A stretch of 64,000 bases of DNA from Acidobacteria bacterium 13_1_20CM_3_53_8 (GTDB taxonomy: Bacteria > Acidobacteriota > Blastocatellia > Pyrinomonadales > Pyrinomonadaceae): assembly GCA_001920415.1 (NCBI GenBank), contig MNJR01000142.1, forward strand, positions 17,327 through 81,326. The letters are read 5' to 3'. Numbering within the stretch: position 1 is the first letter of the stretch; every line of letters starts with the position of its first letter. The notes beneath the pieces are model-generated. The model worked only from the letters and a program-made list of their open reading frames with translations, was not told the DNA's origin and searched no databases. Shown here one piece after another: positions 16,608-25,300 of this stretch. The position numbers and the translations under genes are program-made.

Positions 16608-18329
16608 TTATTCTTTCACGCCGTAGCCGCCGCCGCCCGGAGTCTCAATTCTTACACGCATTCCGGCTTCGAGTTGCCAGCTACCTTTTGCGCTGATGCG
16701 GCGCTTGTCTTCGCCTTTGATTAGAAAATCGCGCCCCGCTTCGCCGTCTTCGCCGCCATGTAACCCATAAGGCGCGCGTTTACGTCTATCCGCAAGAAGC
16801 GACATGCGCGCGGGCACCAGAGTTTCAATCTCGCGCACTACGCCATCGCCTCCGCGCTGCTTCCCCACGCCGCCGGAATTCTTTCTGATTTCGTAGCGGC
16901 GCACGCGCAACGGGTAAGCGTATTCCAAAGCTTCAGCCGGAGTGTTTAGACTGTTCGTCATGTGCGTGTGAACGGCGCTCATGCCGTCATGTTGGGGACG
17001 CGCGCCCATGCCGCCCGCGACCGTTTCGTAGTAAGAGAACTCGCTATCGGTTCTAGTATCAATGCCGCCTATAGTCAGGTTGTTCATAGTGCCCTGGCTC
17101 GCCGCAGGAATTTTTTCGGGCAGCGCCTTAGCCAAAGCTTTCAAGAGAGTGTCAACGATTCTCTGCGACGTTTCGACGTTACCTCCTGCGACAGACGCAG
17201 GATGCGCTGCATTGACGACCGTGCCCGACGGCGCGACCACTTCAATCGGCTCTATCAATCCTGCGCTCGCCGGAACATCTGCACCAACCAGACAGCGGAA
17301 GACGTAAGAGACGGCGGAGACGGTGATGGCTTCGACAGCGTTGATTGCCCCAGAAACCTGCGTAGAGCTTCCCGTAAAATCAACTCGCGCGCGGTCGTTT
17401 TTAATCTCAACGCGCACGCGAATCTTCACCTCTTCGTCCGTCAACCCGTCATCATCAAGCGCATCTTCAGCCTCGTACACGCCGTCAGGAATTTGGCGTA
17501 TAGCGCTACGCATCATGCGCGAAGAGTAGGCGATTAAATGCTGCGCATAGTGAAGCGCGTCCTCAGCGCCGCGCCTTTCGACGATTTCAAGAAGTCGCAT
17601 CGCACCTGTTTTCAAAGACCCAATCTGCGCCTCGAAATCCGCGCGACGCTCCGTAGCCCCGCGCACGTTCGCAAGCAACAACTTCATCATGTCGACATCA
17701 ACGTGGCCGCCGCGCACAATGCGCACAGGCGGAATGCGCAACCCCTCGCCGTAAACATCCGTCGCAAGCCCCATAGAACCCGGCGTAGCCCCGCCAATGT
17801 CAGCGTGATGCGCTCGGTTGGCTACGAAAAAGATTGGGGGGAAATGGGGAAATGGGGAAGAGGGTAAAAGGTGATGCCTTGAATCGCTATATCCCGCTTT
17901 TCCCTTTCCCCTTTTAACCTTTTTCCCTTTTCCCCCTTTTTTACTTCCCCCTTCTTCCCGAAAGACTCCCGCAACCAGCGTAACGTCCGGCAAGTGTGTG
18001 CCGCCAGCGAAAGGATCGTTGAGCGCAACGACATCGCCCGGCTCTATCTTGATTTCGCGCAAAGCTGAAGCGACGGCCATAGGCATAGAGCCAAGATGCA
18101 CAGGCATGTGGTCGCCCTGCGCTATGACGCGGCCATGAGAGTCGAAGACGGCGCATGAGTAATCGCGCCGCTCCTTGATGTTTGGCGAAAACGCTGTGCG
18201 GCGGAGCGCTATGCCCATCTCTTCGGCAACGGAAGTATACAGCGCGCGATAAATCTCAAGCGTTGTAGGGTCAAACTTGCCGACCTCTTCGCTTCTCTTT
18301 TTGCTCTGCCTCTTGCGGGAATCTTTCAT
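16608..18329 (-). CDS. hydantoinase B / 5-oxoprolinase beta-type subunit with repeat-encoded insert
   Basis: This 573-residue protein has the HyuB family core ([56 protein letters not shown] end). With HyuA it hydrolyses cyclic amides such as hydantoins or 5-oxoproline using ATP. The start codon overlaps the HyuA stop by 4 bp (18326-18329), so translation is coupled. About 40 residues (126-165, genomic about 17836-17955), rich in Lys/Gly then Pro/Phe/His, interrupt the conserved run [10 protein letters not shown] / [10 protein letters not shown]. They are translated from a palindromic repeat inserted in frame. Whether activity survives is unknown. Confidence 0.9.
   Translation of the reverse strand: MKDSRKRQSKKRSEEVGKFDPTTLEIYRALYTSVAEEMGIALRRTAFSPNIKERRDYSCAVFDSHGRVIAQGDHMPVHLGSMPMAVASALREIKIEPGDVVALNDPFAGGTHLPDVTLVAGVFREEGGSKKGGKGKKVKRGKGKAGYSDSRHHLLPSSPFPHFPPIFFVANRAHHADIGGATPGSMGLATDVYGEGLRIPPVRIVRGGHVDVDMMKLLLANVRGATERRADFEAQIGSLKTGAMRLLEIVERRGAEDALHYAQHLIAYSSRMMRSAIRQIPDGVYEAEDALDDDGLTDEEVKIRVRVEIKNDRARVDFTGSSTQVSGAINAVEAITVSAVSYVFRCLVGADVPASAGLIEPIEVVAPSGTVVNAAHPASVAGGNVETSQRIVDTLLKALAKALPEKIPAASQGTMNNLTIGGIDTRTDSEFSYYETVAGGMGARPQHDGMSAVHTHMTNSLNTPAEALEYAYPLRVRRYEIRKNSGGVGKQRGGDGVVREIETLVPARMSLLADRRKRAPYGLHGGEDGEAGRDFLIKGEDKRRISAKGSWQLEAGMRVRIETPGGGGYGVKE
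17836..17955. repeat. palindromic repeat inserted in frame inside hyuB
   Basis: The left side is GGGGGAAATGGGGAAATGGG-like, followed by AGGGTAAAAGG. The right side is CTTTTCCCTTTCCCCTTTTA-like, ending in CCCCC. The two arms complement each other and belong to the AAAAGGGGTAAAAGG family of intergenic hairpins. The reading frame of hyuB passes through with no stop codon and both flanks stay in frame. Confidence 0.85.
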
Positions 18330-20353
18330 GGCTCTATGATTATGTTACCGAATTCATCCGCTCGCGCGCTTGCGCCTTCGGGTATGAGCGTCGTGGCGGA
18401 ATATTCTATCAATATTGAAGGCGAGCGAAGACGCGCGCCCGGCGCTAAATCTTCGCGGCAATATAGAGCGGCGCGTGTTGGCTTCGATGAAAAGTGGACT
18501 GATGCGTGATCGTGTGTACGCGCGAAAGATTTTTGGAGTTTGCGGCTTCGCTTCATCTTCAACTGCTCGACCAGCCCTGACGAGCGCAGACGCGCGCTCA
18601 CAATCTCGACCATGTTCGAACTCTGTGCGTAGCCGTATCTTGCCAGATGCGCACGATGAAATTTTTCCGAAACACTGCCTTCGCGCGACCAGTTAATCTC
18701 AAGCTCGAAGGACTGCCCCTTGTAACGCGCGGCCAGCTTTCGCTCGTGCCGTTGACGGTTTTCTGGAAAACCTTCGCGCCGAAGCGATTGACGCGCGTCG
18801 CGTTCCATCTCACGAAAAGCTTTTTGCAGCCGTTCAGAAAAATCGCCGCGCGCTTCCATCATCACCGTGCGGCTGCGATCTTTCACCACGTCGGCGGCAA
18901 GACAGCCCGTTGCCGAGAGCGCGCCGGGTTCTGCTGGCAGAATCACGCGCGGTATTCTGAGCGCGCGCGCAAGCTCTACTGCGTGAAGGCCGCCAGCGCC
19001 GCCGAAAGGAATCAGTGCGAACTCGCGCGGGTCGTAACCGCGTTCGACGGAGATTGCGCGAAGCGCACGCTCCATGTTTACGCTTACAACTTTCAGAACG
19101 CCTAGCGCTGCTTCAATCACGTTCACTCGCCTCTCAGCCGCGCGACTCATCTCTTCCGCCAGATTCGATAAAGCAAGGCGTGCTCGCTCTTCATCCAACT
19201 TGAACTCGCCACCCAGAAGTCCAGCGCCGCCGAAGTGATTCAGAACCGCGTGCGCGTCCGTTACCGTAGGCAATAGCGAATGGCCGTAGCACGCGGGGCC
19301 TGGACTAGCGCCTGCGGATTCCGGGCCGACGCGCAAGCTTCCGCCTTCGTCAACGCGCGCAATTGATCCTCCGCCTGCGCCGACTGTGTGAATATCCATG
19401 ACGGGCACTGCTACGGGGAGACCTGAGACCGTAGCCTCGCTCGTCATGCGCATCCCGCGCTCGTCGCAGAGCGCAACGTCGGTTGATGTGCCTCCCATGT
19501 CGAACGTGATTATCCTATGAAGATTGATTGCGCGGCTCGCGCGCAACGCGCCAACCACTCCGCCCGACGGCCCCGAAAGGATTGTGCGCACAGGTTCAAG
19601 GGCAGCGTTTCTGGCCGAAATGCTCCCGCCCGACGATTGCATCACGCGAAGGCTTGGCGCGTGTTTGCGCAGACGGTTGAGGTAAGCGCCCATCAATGGT
19701 TGAAGGTAAGCGTTAATCGTAATGGTTGATGTGCGCTCGTACTCTCGATATTCGGGAAGGAGTTTGTGCGAGATTGAAAGCGGCACGTTCAACTCAGCAA
19801 GCGCGCGTGCGATGCGTCGTTCATGTTCAGGATGAACGAAGGAGAAGATTAGCGAGACGGCAATTGATTCGACGCGCGCCCGCTTTAATTTTTTTACGAG
19901 CGATGAAAGGTCGTCTTCGCTCAGTTCTTCCAGTACGTTGCCGTCGGCTGTGACGCGCTCGCGCACGCCGAACCGCAGTTCACCGGGAACGAGCGGCGCG
20001 CTCTTTTGCGCATTCAGATCATAGAGCGCGGGGCGCGCCTGTCTTCCAATCTCAAGCACGTCCTCGAAGCCTTTGGTGGTGACGAGCGCCGTGCGAGCGC
20101 CGCGCCGCTGCAATAGCGCATTCGTGCCTACGGTTGTGCCGTGAACGACTTCAATCTCGCTGAGCCGCGCGCCCGTTTCATCTGCGACGCGCCGCAAACC
20201 TTCCATGATTGCCAGCGAAGGGTCTGCAGGAGTGGAAGGCAGCTTGAACACGCGCAAGCGCTCGCCCGATTGGAAAACGAAATCGGTGAACGTGCCGCCC
20301 GTATCAACGCCTACGCGAACGCGACGCATCTTTTTTCTTCTGAATTCAGGCAT
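18326..20353 (-). CDS. hydantoinase A / 5-oxoprolinase alpha-type subunit
   Basis: This 675-residue protein opens with the nucleotide-binding motif RVRVGVDTGGTFTDFVF, then VVHGTTVGTNALLQRRGA, TFDMGGTSTDVALCDE and HTVGAGGGSIARVDEGG. These define the HyuA/oxoprolinase N-terminal ASKHA-type domains. It forms the ATP-dependent half of a hydantoinase or 5-oxoprolinase with the downstream HyuB. Hydantoin versus 5-oxoproline versus acetone-carboxylase-like substrates cannot be separated by eye. Two-gene operon with a 4-bp overlap. Confidence 0.92.
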   Translation of the reverse strand: MPEFRRKKMRRVRVGVDTGGTFTDFVFQSGERLRVFKLPSTPADPSLAIMEGLRRVADETGARLSEIEVVHGTTVGTNALLQRRGARTALVTTKGFEDVLEIGRQARPALYDLNAQKSAPLVPGELRFGVRERVTADGNVLEELSEDDLSSLVKKLKRARVESIAVSLIFSFVHPEHERRIARALAELNVPLSISHKLLPEYREYERTSTITINAYLQPLMGAYLNRLRKHAPSLRVMQSSGGSISARNAALEPVRTILSGPSGGVVGALRASRAINLHRIITFDMGGTSTDVALCDERGMRMTSEATVSGLPVAVPVMDIHTVGAGGGSIARVDEGGSLRVGPESAGASPGPACYGHSLLPTVTDAHAVLNHFGGAGLLGGEFKLDEERARLALSNLAEEMSRAAERRVNVIEAALGVLKVVSVNMERALRAISVERGYDPREFALIPFGGAGGLHAVELARALRIPRVILPAEPGALSATGCLAADVVKDRSRTVMMEARGDFSERLQKAFREMERDARQSLRREGFPENRQRHERKLAARYKGQSFELEINWSREGSVSEKFHRAHLARYGYAQSSNMVEIVSARLRSSGLVEQLKMKRSRKLQKSFARTHDHASVHFSSKPTRAALYCREDLAPGARLRSPSILIEYSATTLIPEGASARADEFGNIIIEP

Positions 20354-20401
20354 CTATGGTTTTAAGCCGGTAATAACATACCTACGTCAGAAGCGGCTTG
20401 G

Positions 20402-20608
20402 TCATCGTACCCTGACGTTCTTCTTAATCCATGAAATAGCCCAAAGGAGAGTTGCGAGTAACATCAAGGCCAACGAAATTCCTAAAGCATAAGCACCGAT
20501 TACAATGAACGATGCGACATGCAGCCGAAGTCCAAATCCTAAAGGAACAATGGTGAAGCTCAAGATTCCCATCGCAATCATCCAGATAATTTTAACTGCC
20601 CTTTCCAT
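20402..20608 (-). CDS. small two-helix membrane protein
   Basis: The protein has 68 residues and two hydrophobic helices (about 5-28 and 33-60), with a basic end WIKKNVRVR. It follows the Gfo/Idh/MocA gene by only 3 bp and precedes hyuA by 48 bp on the same strand, so it is probably translated from a shared message. No family is recognised. It could be a spurious frame, but the membrane pattern and tight spacing argue that it is real. Confidence 0.55.
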   Translation of the reverse strand: MERAVKIIWMIAMGILSFTIVPLGFGLRLHVASFIVIGAYALGISLALMLLATLLWAISWIKKNVRVR

Positions 20609-20611
20609 TCT

Positions 20612-21724
20612 TCACTCTGTACCGCTCTCTTTTACTTCAGACAAGCAGCCTGTCTTGTTCGAGCGGCGAGCGGCGTCCAGAACCAACTGCGTGCGATAGC
20701 CATCTTCAAAAATGGCCGCGCCTTCTACTGTGCTTCGTCCTTCGCGCAGAGCTTCTACTATGCGCGGCGCGAAAGCAGTAAAGCCGCGCGACCAACTGCT
20801 ATCGCGCATCCCTTCGGCCAACCGTCCGCGCTCTGTTTCAATTCGCTTCCATTCGCCCGCGCCGATCTCCGCATGCCAAATCTGCCCGCTGTCTTCTATG
20901 GCGAATGCGCCGCGCGTGCCGAAGATTTCCACGCGATGCTCCGCGCGCCCCTGCTCTACCATTGACATGGAGATTGTCGCGGTCGCGCCTCGCGTCAAAT
21001 CGTTGTCGCGGAAACGAAGTATAAGCAACGCTTCATCATCGCTCGTGACAGGGCGCATATCATTTGCCCTCGCAATCGGCCTCTCCGCCACGTGCGTTGC
21101 GAGCGAGCCGAACACTTCGGAAACTTCAGCGCCGAGCAGCCAACGGAAAGAGTCAACGGCGTGCGAGCCAATCGCTCCTAAAACTCCGCCACCTTTAGTT
21201 TCGTCAGACCACCAGTTCCAGGGGCGCGAAGCATCTGCGCGCGAATCGGAGCGGAAGAGAAACTTCGCATGTCGAACCTCTCCAATCTCGTCGTCCAGCA
21301 GCATGTCTCTCATCTTTCGTCTACTGGCCAGGAAGCGCAGCTCATGGTCAATCAAATTGAGCGCGCCCGTCTTTTGCGCGCGTTCGCGCATCCTTCGAGC
21401 TTCACTAGCGTTCATAGCCATAGGCTTCTCGCACAAGACCGCTTTGCCATTATCGAGCGCGGCCAGCGTCATCTCCATGTGAGTGACGGGCGGCGTGACC
21501 ACGCTCACCAGATCAACGTCGTCTCGGCTTACAAGCTCGCGCCAGTCGTCGGCCACGTTCGGGATACCAAACTCGCGCGCCACGCTTTCGGCATGCTCAC
21601 GGTGCGCGCTCGCTATGCAAGAAACCAGCGCGCCCTCGCACGCACGAAATCCCGGAATCTGTGTCGAGCGCGCAAAGCCTGCGCCGATGATTCCTATACG
21701 AACTACATCTTTTTCATCCCCCAT
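20612..21724 (-). CDS. Gfo/Idh/MocA family NAD(P)-dependent oxidoreductase
   Basis: The protein has 370 residues. The N-terminal Rossmann motif RIGIIGAGFARSTQIPGF is followed by AVLCEKPMAMNASEARRM, containing the family EKP motif with its catalytic Lys. The C-terminal substrate domain has the GGGVLGAIGSHAVDSFRWL segment with a conserved His. It probably oxidises or reduces a sugar, inositol or related compound; the substrate is not predictable. It is the first gene of a set running into the small membrane protein and possibly hyuA-hyuB. Confidence 0.9.
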   Translation of the reverse strand: MGDEKDVVRIGIIGAGFARSTQIPGFRACEGALVSCIASAHREHAESVAREFGIPNVADDWRELVSRDDVDLVSVVTPPVTHMEMTLAALDNGKAVLCEKPMAMNASEARRMRERAQKTGALNLIDHELRFLASRRKMRDMLLDDEIGEVRHAKFLFRSDSRADASRPWNWWSDETKGGGVLGAIGSHAVDSFRWLLGAEVSEVFGSLATHVAERPIARANDMRPVTSDDEALLILRFRDNDLTRGATATISMSMVEQGRAEHRVEIFGTRGAFAIEDSGQIWHAEIGAGEWKRIETERGRLAEGMRDSSWSRGFTAFAPRIVEALREGRSTVEGAAIFEDGYRTQLVLDAARRSNKTGCLSEVKESGTE

Positions 21725-22019
21725 TCCTTCGCCCTCATCCCTTCTTTATCATCTATGTCTCGCAGCCTCTTCTTCGACGCTCGCTAGCATCTCCTGTAAA
21801 TCTGTCTTTGACAAAAATCTTCCGCCCATGACGACCGTTTCGATGAAGGATTATTTCTTTTTTGAGCGAATGAGGAGAGAGGCAGTGTGATGAGGAGCAG
21901 AAACGAGCACGCTTTGATGAAAGCGATTCTAAGCACAAAGAAAGTAGTATAAACTGATAAGCATCGAAGAGATATGATGTGCCCTCGCCCCGACTCGAAC
22001 GGGGAACCAACAGATTATG

Positions 22020-22424
22020 CATGCCACTACGGCTTTCGCCGCCCCCTTAGAATTTTCGATTTTGGATTTGCGATTTTAGATTGGAAGAGGATTGAAGATT
22101 TAAGAATAACTGCTCTTCATCCTTATCCAATCGAAAATCTAAAATTACAAATCGAAAATCCCTTCAGGTTTGTGGTCTGGACTATACCTTCGCTTTACGC
22201 GCTCGCCGTCTAGTCTCTCGACCTTCCTCAAAAAGCTTGAGGCTTGGTTCGGGATTACCATACCGCTTTCGCTGGCTTAGGCTTCCCCGAATTTGACGAG
22301 TTCTACAAGCGCGCCTGAAACAAATTCCGAAAAATCTCGGACTTGAGTGTAATGCGCTTGCAACCCATTTTTGAAAGTCTTATGGATGAACATGGCTCAT
22401 CCACTTAGACCTTTCAAAGAACTG
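22020..22424 (-). ncRNA. group I self-splicing intron (IC3-like) in the tRNA anticodon loop
   Basis: The 405-nt intron lies between U33 and C34, with U before the 5' site and G as last intron base. The internal guide GGUCU (22407-22411) pairs with exon AGACU, giving the expected U-G wobble at the splice site. P2 is the hairpin at 22384-22402. Core elements are GGGGAAGCCUAAGCC (about 22279-22294), AAUCCCGAACCAAGCC (22241-22256), the P7 strand GAGAGACUAGACGG (22206-22219) and its partner AAGGUAUAGUCCAGAC (22175-22190). They resemble cyanobacterial tRNA-Leu introns. No homing endonuclease frame is present. Confidence 0.9.
22052..22160. repeat. GATTTTGGATTTGCGATTTTAG-family hairpin inside the intron
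   Basis: Arms 22052-22084 and 22126-22160 are inverted copies of the units found in intergenic elements at 35788-35908, 40796-40912 and 46274-46385. The loop ends in CTCTTCATCCTTATCC, also seen in another hairpin family. It lies 3' of the P7 strand, so it would extend a P9-type peripheral stem. Confidence 0.85.
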
Positions 22425-22576
22425 AGTCTGCTGCTCTAACCATTGAGCTACGAGGGCACAAAGTTTTCAGTAGCTGCTTCTTTGAAGTTTAGTGAAAAGT
22501 TGGCGCGCGAGCAACCGCCGAAGAGCATCTGTTGAGAGGCGAGCACTTTCGTTTAGTGAAAAGTTTGAAGGGAGAT

Positions 22577-22613
22577 GAAAAGGCCGGAGTCGCATGAACG
22601 TCTCCGGCCTTTA
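22577..22613 (-). terminator. hairpin terminator of the DUF4214 protein gene
   Basis: A 10-bp stem AAGGCCGGAG / CTCCGGCCTT (22602-22611 with 22580-22589) is followed on the minus strand by TTTTC. It lies about 25 bp past the stop codon at 22637. Confidence 0.75.
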
Positions 22614-22636
22614 TCTTATAACAGATGTTGCGAGCG

Positions 22637-24439
22637 TTAACGACCGCACTCTGCGTTGGAATGAGTGGTTACGGAAGAGAACCTCTTCTGGTATTCCGTA
22701 GATGTGGTGAAGGCGCAAACCATAGCAAGATAGTTTCCTGCCACTCGGTTGTTCAATACATCCAGCCAGAAGGTTTCGCCGCCCGCGTCTGGATTTCGGC
22801 GCAGGTAGCCGAAGTATTGCATACGTACGAACGCGCCGTTGTACTCTCTGGCCTGGAACTGCTGCGTGTCTATGACTTGGCCCAGCACGTCCGCGCGCGT
22901 CTTAGCGCCCGATTGCATGTCGCCCGCAAGTTGCGCGGCCAGATTTGCGTCCGTCAACCCTGCCTTATTCATCAGGTGGTTGACGAAATTCGTGGCCGTC
23001 ATAGAGTCAGGGTACTCTGCGCGGAAGGCATCTCTGCTAATCCACTGATTGAGGAACGCAGCCTTCGACGCTGCGAGTTGGCTACCGGCTATCACCTGAC
23101 TCCTATCAGGCGTGAACTGCTCGTAGGTCGGAGCCGCGCCATAAGAGGCTTTGTACAGACGATAGACGAATGAGCCAGTAGCTTGGAATTCGTTCTCGAT
23201 GTAGAAGGCCGCTGCAATTGAGTCGCGGCGGCTAGACAGGCAACCCGAATCGCCGTTGCATTCATAGAGGCTGTTGCTCCAATAGTTCAGTCCTCCGCTG
23301 TCTGGTTCGCGCCCCATGAAATCCAGATACTGCTGGCGCACGAAATATTCAGGCGTGTCCAGCGGATTGGTCGTCTCCCTAGCATCCGCCTGAGCCGTGA
23401 ATGTCGCGTCCGTCTTGTTGCCCAGCAACGAGAAGGAGCGCGTCTGTGGACCGAACGAGTAGTTTGCGCGCACGGGCGTGACTGTGTAGAAGTTGTCCGA
23501 TGGCAGATTGTCGAAACGGTAATTGCCATTGCTGTCCGTAATGGCGCGAGACGACTGCGCCCCGTCAAGATGCAGCGCAACTCCTGCAACCGGATTCCCG
23601 TCTGCGTCAGTGACGCGCCCCGTGATGCTCACATCGCTCGCCGTCGGAGTGGCAGAATTGAAAAGGGCAATCTCGCCTTTCCATGCCGTGACATTAGTCG
23701 CAGTCCATATGGTTTGTGCTCCGACTGAGCCGAAAGTTGTTGTAATCAGATGCCCGGCGGCTGAGGTCGTGCGGTTAGGAGTTCCGGCATTGAGGTCTGC
23801 CTGCTTGATCCAAGCATCGCTATTCGTCCCCGTATTTGTAAATCCACCGTATGTTCCCGAACTTGACGTTGTGTTAACAGTGAAGCCTGCTACGGAAAGC
23901 GAGGGAAATTTTGTCGGGGTGACGTTACCTGTCGTCATCGTCGTTGTCGTTCCGCTGTTTAAGTTAGAGGCACTAAACGGAGTCGTCGTATCTATCCCGC
24001 TAAACTCATAAATTTGCAGAGTAATCAGCGTTGGTGTCGGCGCAACCGTAACCGTGACGTTCGTCGTTTCTACCGCTCCGGTTATACGGTAAAAGATGCC
24101 TTCTCCCGGCCCGGAAGAGAAATCATTGCTGGTGGCTGCTGTGAACGTCGGATTAGTTGCACCTGGCGAAGCAACTGAGACCGTCGTCTCGCTATCCCCT
24201 GTTCCGACAACGGCGACGATCAGGTGACCTGTTGTTGGCGTCGCGCCGAAATTCGCAGTAAGAGTTAATTGAGGCGTGCTGGTGAACGTACCAGTCGTCT
24301 GAACCAGCGCCTGTGCTTGAGCACTGTGCGGCAGAGCGAAGAAGAGGCTGAAAGCAGCGAACACAAAAAGACCGCGCCAGAGGCTTAAACGATTGCGCCT
24401 GGCTCGCGCGGAAGTATTTAGGGGCGTTTGTAGGAACAT
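22637..24439 (-). CDS. secreted DUF4214 protein with carboxypeptidase-regulatory-like domain
   Basis: The ATG at 24439 is chosen because AAGGAG lies 8 bp upstream, which gives 600 residues; a longer frame exists but lacks a ribosome site. A signal peptide (about 12-42) ends in HSAQAQA. Next comes a beta-rich N-terminal domain of about 220 residues rich in Thr, then a CarboxypepD-regulatory-like Ig fold (SITGRVTDADGNPVAGVALH). Two DUF4214 units follow, with FVRQQYLDFMGREPDSGGLN and FVRMQYFGYLRRNPDAGGET. Such proteins are common in acidobacterial envelopes, with no proven role. It has its own terminator. Confidence 0.88.
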   Translation of the reverse strand: MFLQTPLNTSARARRNRLSLWRGLFVFAAFSLFFALPHSAQAQALVQTTGTFTSTPQLTLTANFGATPTTGHLIVAVVGTGDSETTVSVASPGATNPTFTAATSNDFSSGPGEGIFYRITGAVETTNVTVTVAPTPTLITLQIYEFSGIDTTTPFSASNLNSGTTTTMTTGNVTPTKFPSLSVAGFTVNTTSSSGTYGGFTNTGTNSDAWIKQADLNAGTPNRTTSAAGHLITTTFGSVGAQTIWTATNVTAWKGEIALFNSATPTASDVSITGRVTDADGNPVAGVALHLDGAQSSRAITDSNGNYRFDNLPSDNFYTVTPVRANYSFGPQTRSFSLLGNKTDATFTAQADARETTNPLDTPEYFVRQQYLDFMGREPDSGGLNYWSNSLYECNGDSGCLSSRRDSIAAAFYIENEFQATGSFVYRLYKASYGAAPTYEQFTPDRSQVIAGSQLAASKAAFLNQWISRDAFRAEYPDSMTATNFVNHLMNKAGLTDANLAAQLAGDMQSGAKTRADVLGQVIDTQQFQAREYNGAFVRMQYFGYLRRNPDAGGETFWLDVLNNRVAGNYLAMVCAFTTSTEYQKRFSSVTTHSNAECGR

Positions 24440-24846
24440 GAATTTTACTCCTTGTTTTTGGCTGCACATGCGAGGCAGCGAAAGCTCGGTCGTGGTAGCG
24501 ATCTCGTAGAACTCAGATCGGAATCGCCGCTCCGCGTGCTTCACAAGCAGTTGGTGGCGAAAGTGCTTAAGGAACGAAGTGCAAGGTCGGCATAGAAAAC
24601 TCGATAGCCTTCAAATCCAGGAATGCTCAATTGGAATCCAGCCAAAAAGCTATAGACATCGCAGCGATGATGAAAAGAGGGTCACGGTCAGTGAATGGTT
24701 TCTGCATCAGCCAACTCAATCCTAAGTTAAAGTGCGCTCATACTACGTTTACGCCAGCCCAAAGTCAAGAATCTAATTTAAGGAATATGCCCAAAACTCC
24801 CAACCTTAGCCAACTGAGTATGAGCGGAAGATGAAAGCAGCAGACG
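24440..24846. other. 407-bp gap with no gene recognised
   Basis: This gap separates the DUF4214 gene start from the end of the HIT gene. I see no hairpin repeat, RNA or convincing frame in it; one plus-strand frame of 67 codons (24631-24834) has no ribosome site. It must contain the promoter of the DUF4214 gene. Confidence 0.5.
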
Positions 24847-25194
24847 TTAACCGGGAGGCCACTCGAGGGCGCGCCCACCTAGCATATGTACGTGAAGGTG
24901 AAACACTGATTGGCCTGCGCCTGCGCCCGTGTTGATGACCGCGCGATAGCCGCTCTCCGAGTGTCCCATCTCGTTGGCGACGCGCGCTGCGACTCTCAAC
25001 AGATGGCCGAGCAGCGCTTCATCTTTCTGCGTCGCATCGTCAAGCGATTCGATGTGCTCGCGCGGGACGACCAGCACATGCGTGGGCGCTTGCGGGTTGA
25101 TGTCGCGGAAGGCAACAGAGCGTTCGTCGCTGTAAATAATCTCGGCGGCAATCTCGCCCGCCACTATTCGGCAAAAGAGACAATTGTTTTCCAT
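24847..25194 (-). CDS. HIT family (histidine triad) nucleotide-binding protein
   Basis: This 115-residue protein starts NNCLFCRIVAGEIAAEIIY with the CxxC often seen in HINT proteins. It ends with the histidine triad VFHLHVHMLGGR, whose middle His is the catalytic nucleophile. HINT-type enzymes cleave nucleoside phosphoramidates and adenylates in the cytoplasm. Length is normal. It is separated from murA upstream by a hairpin repeat, so it may be independently transcribed. Confidence 0.93.
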   Translation of the reverse strand: MENNCLFCRIVAGEIAAEIIYSDERSVAFRDINPQAPTHVLVVPREHIESLDDATQKDEALLGHLLRVAARVANEMGHSESGYRAVINTGAGAGQSVFHLHVHMLGGRALEWPPG

Positions 25195-25207
25195 AAGTGA
25201 TTAAGAG

Positions 25208-25290
25208 CAGTTTTCAGTTTTTAGTTTTAAGTTTTAAGTTAAAAGCTTTTCGCTTCTTTCTGAAAACTGAAAACTAAAAACTGAAAACTG
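25208..25290. repeat. hairpin repeat, CAGTTTTCAGTTTT family (copy 2)
   Basis: Arms 25208-25238 and 25260-25290 are complementary around AAAAGCTTTTCGCTTC. It fills the gap between the HIT gene and murA. Confidence 0.85.
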
Positions 25291-25300
25291 TTCTTTGCTT

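Larger units (their letters stand above)
21980..22457 (-). tRNA. tRNA with CAU anticodon (probably tRNA-Ile2), interrupted by a group I intron
   Basis: Exon 1 is 22425-22457 and exon 2 is 21980-22019. Joined they give a 73-nt cloverleaf. The acceptor GCCCTCG pairs fully with CGAGGGC, the D stem is GCTC/GAGC, the anticodon stem is GCAGA/TCTGT and the T arm is CCCCG-TTCGAGT-CGGGG. The loop CTCATAA has anticodon CAU. CCA is not encoded. The CAU anticodon could be Met or Ile2; the overall pattern (GGTTAGAGCAG, CTCATAATC) looks most like Ile2, whose C34 needs lysidine modification. TilS is not in the window. Confidence 0.85.

Noticed and set aside
24631-24834. Plus-strand frame of 67 codons in the gap before the HIT gene.
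   Set aside because: No ribosome site, no recognisable composition or motif.
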